Assembly: GCA_026394195.1 (NCBI GenBank)
Contig: JAPKYS010000068.1
Span: forward strand, 1-44,734
Direction: 5' to 3'
DNA: 44,734 nt
From: a bacterium
GTDB taxonomy: Bacteria > Electryoneota > B3-LCP
A program made the translations under genes and the position numbers. The notes under the pieces were generated by a model. That model saw only the letters and a list, made by a program, of their open reading frames with translations, had not been told where the DNA came from and did no database searches. Shown here piece by piece: positions 31,671 to 41,100 of the stretch. Position 1 is the first letter of the stretch, and the number at the start of each line of letters is the position of its first letter.

Positions 31671-32981
31671 TTGCAACTCCTGCACTATCGCGCCAAAGCG
31701 CTGGGAGCGCTGGCTGTAAAATCTCTGCCGCTGGCTTACGGCGGAGCGGTCATCCTGTTCGTCAATACGCACCTCTCGCGTGAATCCGAGCTGGGCGTGT
31801 ACTCGCTGGCGCTGGCGACCTTTTTTGCCATCTCCCTGATCGGCAAGAGCTTCGCGCTCTACCCCCTGATCAAGTTCATGGCGGAAGGCGATCAGAGCCG
31901 CGGGTCCTGGCGCGCCGGTGTGATCTACTGGGTGGGAACGCAACTTGCCGGAGCCGCGTTGATCTTCCTGCTGGCTCCGTTGACGCCCAAGCTGTTTCAT
32001 GCGCCTGGCCTGGATCAGGGGTGCCGTTGGGCGGCGGGCATCATCCTAGTGTTCATCCCCCGTGATCTGGCTTCGGCGCTCTTACAAGCCCGGAGAGAAA
32101 TCGGACGGCTGTTCATCCTCGAAGGCTGCTATTTCCTCTTCGCAGCGGGTGGGATCGTCTATCTGGCAGTCGGAGGTGCATTACATGGCGCCGACCAGGT
32201 ATTGGCACTGAACCTGGCTGGCGGCTTGCTTTCGACCTTGATCGCGCCACTGCTCTGCTGGGGGCGCATCCCCGGATGGGGGGTCAAAGGTCAGACTGAA
32301 TGGTCGAAGATGGCGCTCTACGGCCGGGATTCTCTCGGTATCGGAGTGGGGGACATGGTCTACACTCAGATCGATTATCACCTGCTGGGGATTTTCATGG
32401 GAGCCAGCGAAGTGGCGCTCTATTTCGCCGCCAAGAATTTCTTCCGCTTTTACAACGCCCTGACGCAAGCCATCAACCTGCTGATTTTTCCCACCAGCTC
32501 CAACCTGTTCGCCCGCGGCGAAATCGCCAAACTAAAGGAGTTGATCGAAAAAGTGCTGGGCGGATACCTGTCTCTGCTGATCATCATCAATATCCTGGTC
32601 TTGATCGGAGCGGATTGGATCGTGGCATTGGTTTACCGGGGCATCTTTCCGGATGCTGCCAACATCCTGCGGCTGTTCGCTCTAGCGAGCTTCTTCGAAC
32701 CGCTCTATATGATCAGTGAAAACGTGCTCTACGGCATCGGCAAACCGCGCGCTATCCTGGTCGCCATGTGGAGTTCGCTGGTGCTCTTCTTCGTGTTCGC
32801 TGCGATCTTCATGCCGCTCTGGGGCGCCAAGGGTGGAGCGTTGACCATCCTGCTGACCCTGTTTTCGCTGGCAGGGATCACCATGTATTATCTGCATCGC
32901 GAACTCGGCGTCTCACCGGGGAGTATCCTGAAAAGGAGTTTTTCGATGGGGCAGGGGATTTTGCGACGGAAAGCAGAATAA
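31671..32981 (+). CDS. Polysaccharide flippase (Wzx-like, MOP superfamily)
   Basis: 436 aa, about 12 membrane-spanning segments, starting with TTG 31671. The arrangement and motifs (LGALAVKSLPLAYGGAVILF at the start; VALYFAAKNFFRFYNALTQAI mid-protein; MISENVLYGIGKPR late) fit lipid-linked oligosaccharide flippases. It would move the undecaprenyl-linked sugar made by the GT2/WbqC cluster across the inner membrane; that link is inference since the genes are 15 kb apart. Two TATAAT-like hexamers lie at 31505 and 31514 without clear -35 boxes. The ABC transporter genes follow after 18 nt. Confidence 0.8.
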   Translation: MQLLHYRAKALGALAVKSLPLAYGGAVILFVNTHLSRESELGVYSLALATFFAISLIGKSFALYPLIKFMAEGDQSRGSWRAGVIYWVGTQLAGAALIFLLAPLTPKLFHAPGLDQGCRWAAGIILVFIPRDLASALLQARREIGRLFILEGCYFLFAAGGIVYLAVGGALHGADQVLALNLAGGLLSTLIAPLLCWGRIPGWGVKGQTEWSKMALYGRDSLGIGVGDMVYTQIDYHLLGIFMGASEVALYFAAKNFFRFYNALTQAINLLIFPTSSNLFARGEIAKLKELIEKVLGGYLSLLIIINILVLIGADWIVALVYRGIFPDAANILRLFALASFFEPLYMISENVLYGIGKPRAILVAMWSSLVLFFVFAAIFMPLWGAKGGALTILLTLFSLAGITMYYLHRELGVSPGSILKRSFSMGQGILRRKAE

Positions 32982-32999
32982 GTGTAGGGAGGCAAATCC

Positions 33000-33776
33000 A
33001 TGAAAGACCCGGCCATTACTCTGGAAAACGTCACCATCGAACTGGGCGGCAAGCCGGTCATCGAAAACGTCAGCGCGCAGATCGAAAAGGGGATGCTCAC
33101 CGCCATCATGGGTCCCAACGGAGCGGGGAAGACCACCCTGCTCCACGCCATCCTGGGACTGCGCCCCTACCGCGGCAAGATCAGCTTCGGCAGCTTCGCC
33201 GGAGCGCGCCGTCCCCGCATCGGCTACGTCCCGCAGAAGGTCGACCTGGATCGCGGTTCGCCCATCACCGTCTGCGATTTTCTGATTTCCGGGCTGACCA
33301 CCCGACCGCTCTGGCTGGGCAGCCGCAAGCCCAACAAACAGGAATGCCTTCAGGCGGCGGAACGCGTGGGCGTCGGATCCAGTTTCCACACGCCCATCGG
33401 CAAGGTATCCGGCGGAGAATTGCAACGCGTGCTGTTGGCGCAGGCTCTGCTGGGCAATCCCGAAGTGCTGTTGTTAGACGAACCCGCCGCAGCGGTGGAC
33501 ATCAGCGGAGAAGCGATGTTCTGCGAACTGCTGCAAGAGGTCCACAACGATCTCGGCTTGACGACGTTATTAGTGACGCACGATCTCTCCGTGGTGACGA
33601 CGCACGCTCATTACGTGCTCTGCGTGAACCGCACCCTGATCTGCGCCGGAACCACCGAAGAAGTGATGACCACCGAAAACCTGAACCGGGTCTTCAGCCC
33701 CCATATGAACCTCTTCATGAAAACCCACGACCACCAATCCATCAACCATACCAAAGACCATGGACCCGCTGCTTGA
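33000..33776 (+). CDS. Metal ABC transporter ATP-binding protein (ZnuC/MntB-like)
   Basis: 258 aa. Walker A GPNGAGKTT (38-46), signature VSGGELQRVLLAQALL, Walker B VLLLDEPAAAVD, and H-loop VTHDL. Residues around the Q-loop (IGYVPQKVDLDRGSPITVCDFL) resemble the zinc/manganese importer family. It powers the permease encoded next, with which it overlaps by 17 nt. GGGAGG precedes ATG 33000. Confidence 0.88.
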   Translation: MKDPAITLENVTIELGGKPVIENVSAQIEKGMLTAIMGPNGAGKTTLLHAILGLRPYRGKISFGSFAGARRPRIGYVPQKVDLDRGSPITVCDFLISGLTTRPLWLGSRKPNKQECLQAAERVGVGSSFHTPIGKVSGGELQRVLLAQALLGNPEVLLLDEPAAAVDISGEAMFCELLQEVHNDLGLTTLLVTHDLSVVTTHAHYVLCVNRTLICAGTTEEVMTTENLNRVFSPHMNLFMKTHDHQSINHTKDHGPAA

Positions 33777-34599
33777 CCTGATCGGCAGGCTGCTGCCGTT
33801 TGACTGGCTCGACCCCGCCTTCATGCGCCGGGCGCTGTTGGGACTGATCTTGATCGCTCCCGCCTGTTCAGCCATGGGAGTGCAGGTAGTCAGCTTCCGA
33901 ATGGCGTTCTTTTCCGACGCCATTTCGCACTCGGCTTTCACCGGAGTCGCCTTGGGGTTGATCCTCGGCATCGAGCCGCGCCTGACCATGATCCTCTTCG
34001 GAGTGGCGATCGGCTGCGGAGTGCTGATCCTGGCGCGCAAAGCCGAACTGTCCACCGACACCGTCATCGGCGTTTTCTTCGCCGCGGTGGTGGCGCTGGG
34101 CATCGTGATCGTATCGGCGCGGCGGGGCCTGACCCGCTACTTCGAAGGCATCCTCTTCGGCGATATCCTGGCGATCAACAACGGCGAACTCTGGATCATC
34201 CTCTGCATCAGCGCCCTGGTCGTGGCCTTTCAATGGGTGGGCTACAACCGCATGCTGCTGCTGGCGATGAACCAGCCGCTGGCGCACTCGCGGGGGGTGC
34301 GTCCGGCGCTGTGGGAAATGGCGTACGGCGTGCTGCTGGCTCTGTTAGTGACCATCAGCCTGCGAGCGGTGGGGCTGCTCTTGGTGACCGCCCTGCTGGT
34401 CGTGCCCGCGGCGACCGCCCGCAACCTGGCTCGCAGCGCCTCCGGGCTGTTCTGGTGGTCTTCGGTAGTGGCGGGAGTATCCGCCTTTTTGGGGCTGTAC
34501 CTCTCCTATGTCTGGGGTTCTGCCACCGGCGCCACCGTGATTTTAGTGGCGGTGGGGTTGTTCATGGTGAGCTTCGGCGTGAGGATGGCCGTTAAATAG
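33760..34599 (+). CDS. Metal ABC transporter permease (ZnuB/MntC-like)
   Basis: 279 aa with eight or so hydrophobic segments; MGVQVVSFRMAFFSDAISHSAFTGVALGLILG is the family's signature stretch. It forms the channel for zinc, manganese or iron uptake together with the preceding ATPase. No substrate-binding protein gene is present in the window, so the set is incomplete here or the binding protein is elsewhere. The TAG stop is followed directly by a heptamer array. Confidence 0.88.
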   Translation: MDPLLDLIGRLLPFDWLDPAFMRRALLGLILIAPACSAMGVQVVSFRMAFFSDAISHSAFTGVALGLILGIEPRLTMILFGVAIGCGVLILARKAELSTDTVIGVFFAAVVALGIVIVSARRGLTRYFEGILFGDILAINNGELWIILCISALVVAFQWVGYNRMLLLAMNQPLAHSRGVRPALWEMAYGVLLALLVTISLRAVGLLLVTALLVVPAATARNLARSASGLFWWSSVVAGVSAFLGLYLSYVWGSATGATVILVAVGLFMVSFGVRMAVK

Positions 34600-34648
34600 G
34601 CACTTGTCACGAGGCACGAGGTGGTAGGCACGAGGTGGTAGGCACGAG
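34600..34648 (+). repeat. Heptamer micro-array (TCACGAG/GTGGTAG, 7 units) starting at a stop codon
   Basis: GCACTTG, TCACGAG, GCACGAG, GTGGTAG, GCACGAG, GTGGTAG, GCACGAG directly after TAG 34597-34599. Confidence 0.9.
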
Positions 34649-34706
34649 GAAGAGAGGCACGGCGGGTGGGCAGCAGAACAGATCCCAGTATATTCTTCAC
34701 TCCCCC

Positions 34707-36437
34707 TCACGGTTCTTTCCCTATCGCCCGCAAGGCATTCTGCGCCCAAACAATTTTATCCTGCGCGCCGATTTCGGTGAATAATTTCAGAGCGAGTCTG
34801 TAATGGTCTTCCGCTTGATCCAGCACGCCGCGAATTTCATAGACATTCCCCAGGTTGCCGTAATTTGCTGCCATGCCCTCTTTTCTGCCTATTTCTTCAT
34901 TCAGCTTCAGGGCTTGCAGATACATCTCTTCGGCTTGATCCAGCTCGCCGCGAATTTGATAGATATTCCCCAGGTTGCCGTAATTTGCTGCCATGCCCTC
35001 TTTTCTGCCTATTTCTTCATCCAGCTTCAAGGCTTGCCGATGCATGTCTTCGGCTTTAACCAGCTCGCCGCGAGTTTGATAGACAATCCCCAGGTTGCCG
35101 TATTGGTTAGCCATGCCCTCTTTGCTGCCTAATTCTTCATCCAATTTCAAGGCTTGCCGATACATTTCTTCGGCTTGATCCAGCTCGCCGCGAATTCTAT
35201 AGACAATCCCCAGGTTGCCGTATTGGATAGCCATGCCCTCTTTACGACCTAATTCTTCGTTCAGTTTCAAGGCTTGCCGATACATTGCTTCGGCCTGATC
35301 CAGCTCGCCGCGAGTCTGATAAACATTCCCCAGGTTACCATAAATTGCAGCCAAACCTACGCTTCTGCCCGATTCCTCATCAAGCTTCAAGGCATGCCAA
35401 TACATTTCCTCCGCTATACTAAGATCGCCGCGAATTTGATAGACAACCCCTAGATTACTATATTGTATTGCCATCCCCTCCTTGCCGCCTAATTCTTCAA
35501 AAAGCTTCAAAGCTTGCCGATACACTTCTTCTGCCTTATCAAAATCACCCTGAGTTTGGTAAACATTCCCCAGATTGTCATATTGGTTAGCCACACCCTC
35601 CTTGCTGCCTAATTCTCCATATAGTTTCAACGCTTGTCGATAGATTTCTTCCGCTTGGTTCAAATCTCCGCGATTTTGATAGACATTTCCCAGGTTATTA
35701 TAATCTATAGTCATGCCTATTTTGCTACCCAATTGTTCATCAATATTCAAGGCTTGCCTATACAACTCTTCAGCCTTATTCAGATCACCTCGAGTACGAT
35801 AGACATTTGCCAAGTTGCTGGAGGTGAAAGCAACAAACTTTTTTCCATCTCGAACGACCTCAACATTGTCACTTTTCATCATTTCAACAGCCAAACCCAT
35901 CGCCTCTTCCCAAGTTGATTTTGCTTCTTCAAGCATAGATATACTGAAGGAAGCGTTTCCTATCAAGATAAACAAAGCGCAACGTTCGCTGGTTTTGGGG
36001 TTGGCGGTTAGACCCTGGCGGTAGTATTCGATGGCTTTCTGAGTGGCTTGATGGTATTGTCGGGCGGTTTGCTCATCGCCCTGTTTGATGGCTTCTGCGA
36101 TTTTGGCAGCGCGGGCTTCTTCTTCCTGCCCTTTTTCGCAGAGGCGCTTCAGTTCTTTATTATCGGTGGTGGAGAGACCGTCGGTGAAGGATTGAAGACC
36201 GTCGGTAAAGGGTTGTAATTCACTGAATATTTCGTGAATATTCTTTAAATCCATAGATGAAAGTTCTACCATTATTCTTTTTTGGGATTTGGATTGACTA
36301 AGAAGAGTAATAATTACTGGAATTAAGACCAATAATCCCAAACAGATTAAATAGAAATTTGGTGGTTTTGACACAGCAATCCCCACAATTATAACAACAA
36401 TTCCGATTAGCACACTAAGAATTCTAGGGAATTTCAT
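34707..36437 (-). CDS. Membrane-anchored TPR protein (9-10 tandem repeats)
   Basis: 576 aa from ATG 36437 (GTG 36440 just before). Two membrane segments (about residues 5-22 and 29-48), a charged region, then YRQGLTANPKTSERCAL and nine 40-residue tetratricopeptide units of the form YGNLGNVYQTRGELDQAEEMYRQALKL. The units repeat at 120 bp and several are nearly identical in DNA. TPR arrays bind protein partners; the repeats probably face the cytoplasm or periplasm from a membrane hairpin. No enzymatic domain is seen. Its architecture is shared with the smaller neighbour upstream, so they are probably diverged paralogues. Confidence 0.85.
   Translation of the reverse strand: MKFPRILSVLIGIVVIIVGIAVSKPPNFYLICLGLLVLIPVIITLLSQSKSQKRIMVELSSMDLKNIHEIFSELQPFTDGLQSFTDGLSTTDNKELKRLCEKGQEEEARAAKIAEAIKQGDEQTARQYHQATQKAIEYYRQGLTANPKTSERCALFILIGNASFSISMLEEAKSTWEEAMGLAVEMMKSDNVEVVRDGKKFVAFTSSNLANVYRTRGDLNKAEELYRQALNIDEQLGSKIGMTIDYNNLGNVYQNRGDLNQAEEIYRQALKLYGELGSKEGVANQYDNLGNVYQTQGDFDKAEEVYRQALKLFEELGGKEGMAIQYSNLGVVYQIRGDLSIAEEMYWHALKLDEESGRSVGLAAIYGNLGNVYQTRGELDQAEAMYRQALKLNEELGRKEGMAIQYGNLGIVYRIRGELDQAEEMYRQALKLDEELGSKEGMANQYGNLGIVYQTRGELVKAEDMHRQALKLDEEIGRKEGMAANYGNLGNIYQIRGELDQAEEMYLQALKLNEEIGRKEGMAANYGNLGNVYEIRGVLDQAEDHYRLALKLFTEIGAQDKIVWAQNALRAIGKEP
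34790..35830 (-). repeat. Tandem 120-bp coding repeats (TPR units)
   Basis: About nine units of 40 codons. The central ones (34800-35340) are the most alike, as if still being duplicated or converted. Confidence 0.85.
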
Positions 36438-36554
36438 CACGATTCTTCTTTCTAGCTATTCCTTCTGTTTTTTCCTGTTTCCTGGCGTTTATCTTTCTTT
36501 AAAGAGATACACTACAGCACCCAGTTAAATATTAAAACAATTATTTGAAAATAG

Positions 36555-37325
36555 TTAGGTTGGTTTATTGAATAAACCCATCAAGTAGTTGATCGTGTGT
36601 TTTACTCTGGATGTTGGTTGTGCTTCACTCGCTAGTAAAATTTGTATTCTACAAAGCCAATATTCTTCAGCTTTCTTAACATCGTTTTTTGTAAGGGCGA
36701 TGAGAGCTAAGCTGGTATATATTGTAGCGAGCTCTTTTTCCCTATCTTTACCACTAATTTTGCTGATTTCAATAACCTTTTCATGTATCTTGTATCCTGT
36801 AGTCAATCGCTCTTCAAGTTTCGTGTCACGATCCAACAAATAGATCAGAAATAAATACTCGGATGCATTTACCAAACATGTAAATCCTTCCTGATGGATC
36901 TTTTTATTAGCATTTTCGCACAACTCGCTTGCAAGATTTAATACAATTTGAAGTTCTTTTTTAGCATCAGGTTTTTTATCTTGTTTGAAGAAAGTCACTC
37001 CTTTATTATAATGAAGAAGACATTCCTCGCTTTTTCTTGGATTTTGACTTAAACCACTTTCATATTTTTTTACAGCGGCACTATAAATCCCTTCAAGTGC
37101 GAATTTGTTCCCCTGTATAAGTGACAACATCGCTTTTGTGGTGTGCAGAGGAGAAGAAAATTTTGTCGAAAAAACTACACCAAAGGAGACTACTAAACAA
37201 GTTATATGAATAGAAATATGAGGAAAAGAGTGATCCGTTGCGTATCCGCAGATACCAAGGTACGTTACAAGATAAACTGCACTTCCATAAATTATCTTTA
37301 AAATTATTTGCAAGTAGTTCCTCAC
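36555..37325 (-). CDS. Small membrane-anchored TPR-like protein
   Basis: 256 aa, GTG start at 37325 with AAGGA 5 nt before. Two membrane segments (residues ~8-28 and ~38-54) are followed by YESGLSQNPRKSEECLLHYNKGVTFFKQDKKPDAKKELQ. That segment aligns by eye with YRQGLTANPKTSERCALFILIGN in the next gene; then come further TPR-like helices. The gene is strikingly AT-rich compared with most of the window, which suggests a different origin or relaxed selection. Function unknown; probably a partner or paralogue of the 576-aa TPR protein. Confidence 0.65.
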   Translation of the reverse strand: MRNYLQIILKIIYGSAVYLVTYLGICGYATDHSFPHISIHITCLVVSFGVVFSTKFSSPLHTTKAMLSLIQGNKFALEGIYSAAVKKYESGLSQNPRKSEECLLHYNKGVTFFKQDKKPDAKKELQIVLNLASELCENANKKIHQEGFTCLVNASEYLFLIYLLDRDTKLEERLTTGYKIHEKVIEISKISGKDREKELATIYTSLALIALTKNDVKKAEEYWLCRIQILLASEAQPTSRVKHTINYLMGLFNKPT

Positions 37326-37353
37326 TTATTCCTTATTTTCTGATTTTTTTTAA

Positions 37354-37382
37354 AATATAAACATTTTCGGGAATTAAGTCAA
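37354..37382 (-). promoter_or_regulatory. Promoter of the TPR genes (TTGACT-17-TATATT)
   Basis: Minus strand: TTGACT 37382-37377, spacer 17, TATATT 37359-37354. Confidence 0.65.
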
Positions 37383-37439
37383 GAATTAAGTGAAATAATA
37401 ACGAGCAGTTTACGGAAAATTACTTATCTGAATCATAAT

Positions 37440-37603
37440 GCGGCAGGTGGCCTATCCAACTGGTTGACCAGGTCTATCCTAAATCCTTCCCTGGACTGTC
37501 CCAGCCCATTCCGTGACACCTTTTATTGCGGTCATGGAGTGGTCCATGCCCGCCCAGAACGCACCCTGTTTTCCTCTTCCCAGCCTCCTTCAGGGGGCTT
37601 TTT
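37440..37603 (+). other. Unexplained structured stretch, possible small RNA
   Basis: No reading frame of note. It contains CTGGTTGACCAG and a strong hairpin GCGG-T-CATGGA-GTGG-TCCATG-C-CCGC (37528-37553). It ends in a terminator-like hairpin with four T residues, and a weak TTACGG-18-CATAAT lies at its front. It is not one of the repeat families and matches no RNA I know. Confidence 0.3.
37582..37603 (+). terminator. Rho-independent-type terminator
   Basis: AGCCTCC-TTCA-GGGGGCT followed by TTTT, 7-bp stem including one G-T pair. Confidence 0.5.
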
Positions 37604-37609
37604 CAAATT

Positions 37610-38000
37610 GGAGAATGGAGATTGAAGAATGACGAATGAAGAATTGGCGGCAGCGAGCTGCCGCTCTACCTCTTCTGCCCCGTTCACGGGGCTTCCATAG
37701 ATGTAGCCCCGTCTCTTCAGGGCGGGGCGAGGGTGTGAAATGAAAACGCCGTCAGATTCCCGACGCGCCCTTACGGGCTTGCGGGAATGACGGCTGTTTG
37801 GTCGACCGGATTGCTTCGCTACGCTCGCAATGACTGCTCTTATCCTTTTTAATCCGTGTAATCTGCGTAATCAGTGATTCAGACAAAGAAAATGGATTCC
37901 CGCTTTCGCCGGAGTGACACGCTGCTCGGGTCGGGGCAAGCCCGACCCTACGGGCTGAGTGCTGACTGCTTTTTTACCTGGTCACTGGTCCACATGGTCA
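37610..38000. repeat. Repeat-packed gap with three micro-arrays and a hairpin arm
   Basis: Heptamers GRAGAAT x5 (37610-37644); gtagccccgtctcttcagggcggggcgaggg hairpin (about 37698-37733); hairpin-element arm (37809-37834); nonamers AATCYGYGT x3 (37851-37877); octamers ACCTGGTC-like x3 (37976-37999). No gene. Confidence 0.7.
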
Positions 38001-38047
38001 CAACTTTCCTCCCATCTCCCAATTCCACTCAAACTTTGCCATTTTAC

Positions 38048-38076
38048 TTGACTTTTGGATTTATTTCTCGTATATT
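38048..38076 (+). promoter_or_regulatory. Promoter of the protease/beta-helix gene (TTGACT-17-TATATT)
   Basis: -35 38048-38053, -10 38071-38076, about 70 nt before the start codon. Confidence 0.7.
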
Positions 38077-38147
38077 ATAGGACTAAAGCGCCATCATCTG
38101 ACGATGGCATCCAAACCGACACCAGCTTCAAGCTCAAGGAGCGCTCC

Positions 38148-41100
38148 ATGTCATCCTCGAAATGTCTGCTCATCCTGTTGACAATTTTGGCTCTGGCCAC
38201 TGTCACCCTTGCAGAAGAACTCCACCCACTCGGCTGTATTCCCGATAAAGTACTGCCTTCATGGATGACGGTATCGCCGCCCATCGAAGCCATTGCCGGA
38301 ATCGATGATGCGGTCGATCATTCGCCGCATTTCCCGCCTATGGGCAACCAGGGCGGACAGGGTTCCTGCACCGCCTGGGGGACCACCTACAATTTCAAGT
38401 CATTCCAGGAATACCAGGAACATCAGTGGGATATGACCGATCCAATGCACTGGTTCAGTCCGGCGTTCACCTACAATCAGATCAACGGCGGTTCGGATCA
38501 GGGTTCAGGGCCGGCCGATGCTATGAAGCTGATCTGCGATTTGGGCGCGACTCCTTATCCCTACATGCCATACACCGATGCAAACTGCATCAACTTCCCG
38601 AGTGAAGAAGCGTTTTACAACGCCATCCCCTTCCGCGGGCAGCAGGCTTATGCCATCAACATGCAGAACGATCTGCAATCCCTGAAGAACCTGTTGATGA
38701 ACGGCAGCGTCGCCACCATGGCGTTCGCAGTCTGTTCCAACTTCGACAACATCAGCAACTTCGGCAATATCTATACTCTGGCGGAAATCACTGGCGGCAT
38801 TCGCGGCTGGCATTGCACCTGCATCTGCGGTTTCGATGACAACATGGTGACCGCAGACGGCGTCGGCGCCTTCAAGGTGGCGAACAGTTGGGGAGCCAGT
38901 TGGGGCGCGGCAGGTTACTACTGGGTCAGTTACCAGTTTATGCAGAACGGCACTTACTGCGACCCCTATGCTGACTACTGCACCGATCGCATCGGTTATC
39001 AACCCACGGTCGTCGGCATTGTACACATCGATCACGGAGACCGCTACCCCATCCTGCATCGCTACGGCGTCGGTGACCCGGCAGCGCCGCTGTGGGTGCG
39101 CCAGACCTACGATTGGGGCTGGTTCAGCACCGCCAGACCCTACCCCGCCAGCAACTTCATCGTCGACCTGACCGACGGCGTCAGTCAAATGAACCCCTTC
39201 GTGCAGAACAATGTATTCATGGAAGTGCGCGACCGCCGCGGCAACGGCATCGAGGGATCGATCACCGATTTTGCCGTAGCCAACCTGACCTGGCCGGCTT
39301 ACGCGGTATCCGGATCGACACCAGTCCCTATCCCGGATAACGGTACCTACGTCAACGCTACCCTGCAGATCACTCAGGGCGGCAACACCCCGGTCAACGG
39401 AGTCGTTTCAGGAACTTGGACTCAAGCCTCCAGCCCCTACTACGTCATGGGCGACGTTACCGTCCCCGCCGGCGGCAGCTTGACCATCGATCCCGGAACT
39501 CAGATCATTTTCTTTGATAACTACAAGCTCACGGTCGCTTCCGGAGCGACCCTGCATGCCGTAGGAACCGAAACCAATCCGATTACTATGGCTCCGCTGA
39601 TTTCAGCCGTTGGCTGGAAAGGCATCCGCTTCGAAGCAGCCTCAAGTCAAACCCGCCTGGAATACTGTCATCTGCAATCCGGTAGAGCTGAAGGTTCGGG
39701 CATGGATGGATACGGTGGAGCCGTCTTCTGCTCAGGCTCGAATCCGACCATCACGCATTGCACCATTGAATCCAACTCGGCGGTCAGGGGCGGAGCCATC
39801 GCCTGCGTGAACGCTCAGCCGCAAATTGTTCAGAATTCCTTCCAGAATAATTCGGCCGATGAGCTGGGTGGAGTGATCTACTGCGAAAATTCCAACGCAA
39901 CCATCACCGACAATGTCTTCATTGCCAACCACGCCACCAATGGCGGTGCGGTCTACACTTACCAATCGAGCGCGGTTGTCCAGAATAATAGCTTCTCTGA
40001 CAATTACGTTTCCGGTAACGGCGGAGCGATCGGAATCATGAGCGGTAGTCCGCAAATCCGCCTCAATAATCTCTCTGACAACTCAGCCGTCCACGGTGGA
40101 GCCATCGGTTGCGAATCCTCCGATGCCTTGATCGATCAGAATACCATCGAGTCGAATTCAGCCACGCAGGGTGGGGGGATTTATTGGAAACAGGGCAATG
40201 TCACGGTCACCGGAAACGAGGTACGCGACAACGAAGCCAGTTCGGGTGGAGGTATCTACACGTCGCAATCTCAGGGAACGATTGACGGCAATATGGTCTT
40301 ATCCAACAATGCCAGCAACGGCGGCGGGATCTATCTCTGGCAGAGTCAGACTGACGTCCGTAATAATTACATCCAGAGCAATGTCGCCATCGGTTTTGCC
40401 GGAGGCGTCTATGTGCTGGTGGGGGATGTTGCACTGGAGAATAACATCATCTCTGCCAACAACGCCAATAACGGAGCGGGAATCTTTCTGACCGGAGCCA
40501 CCATAAGCTGCGAAAACAACACCATCGTCTACAACTTAGCCGCAGCCAACGGCGGAGCGCTCTCATGTGCATATAGCTCCACCGCCACTCTGCTGAATTC
40601 GATTCTCTACGGCAACTCTCCGAATCAAATCTACAAGGAAAGCAGCTCCAACTGCACGGCAGCCTATTGCGACGTTCAGGGTGGATACAACGGCAGCGGC
40701 AACATCGGCATCAATCCCTATTTCGTCAGCAGCACCGACTTACACTTGCAAGCCTACAGCGCCTGCATCGGCAGCGCGGTGGTTTCTATGGAAATTGGTG
40801 GAAGCATCTACAGCGCTCCATTGGTGGACATTGATGGCAATCCTCGTCCCAACCCGGTCGGCAGCGAACCGGATATGGGCGCCTGCGAGAACGTGGCTGG
40901 ATCGCCTGCCGGCGTGATCCCGGGTGAAACTCCACAGAACGTTCCCCGGCAGTTCGCCCTGTACCCGAACAATCCGAATCCCTTCAATCCCACCACCGCC
41001 ATTCGCTTCGATCTGCCGCGCAATGCTTTAGTGAAGCTCCAGATCTTCGACATTTCGGGACGTCTGGTGTCTTCGCTGGTGGACGGGCAAGTGACCGCGG

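Noticed and set aside
32768..33781. Plus-strand frame of 337 codons across the flippase/ATPase junction
   Set aside because: Another frame of two well-supported genes, and its Arg/His/Gly-rich composition is typical of out-of-frame GC-rich DNA.
34790..35830. CRISPR-like or satellite repeat
   Set aside because: The 120-bp periodicity is explained by TPR codons in one long open frame.
37440..37603. 6S RNA, SRP RNA, RNase P RNA or tmRNA
   Set aside because: I compared by eye with the conserved cores of these RNAs on both strands and found no convincing match; left as unidentified.
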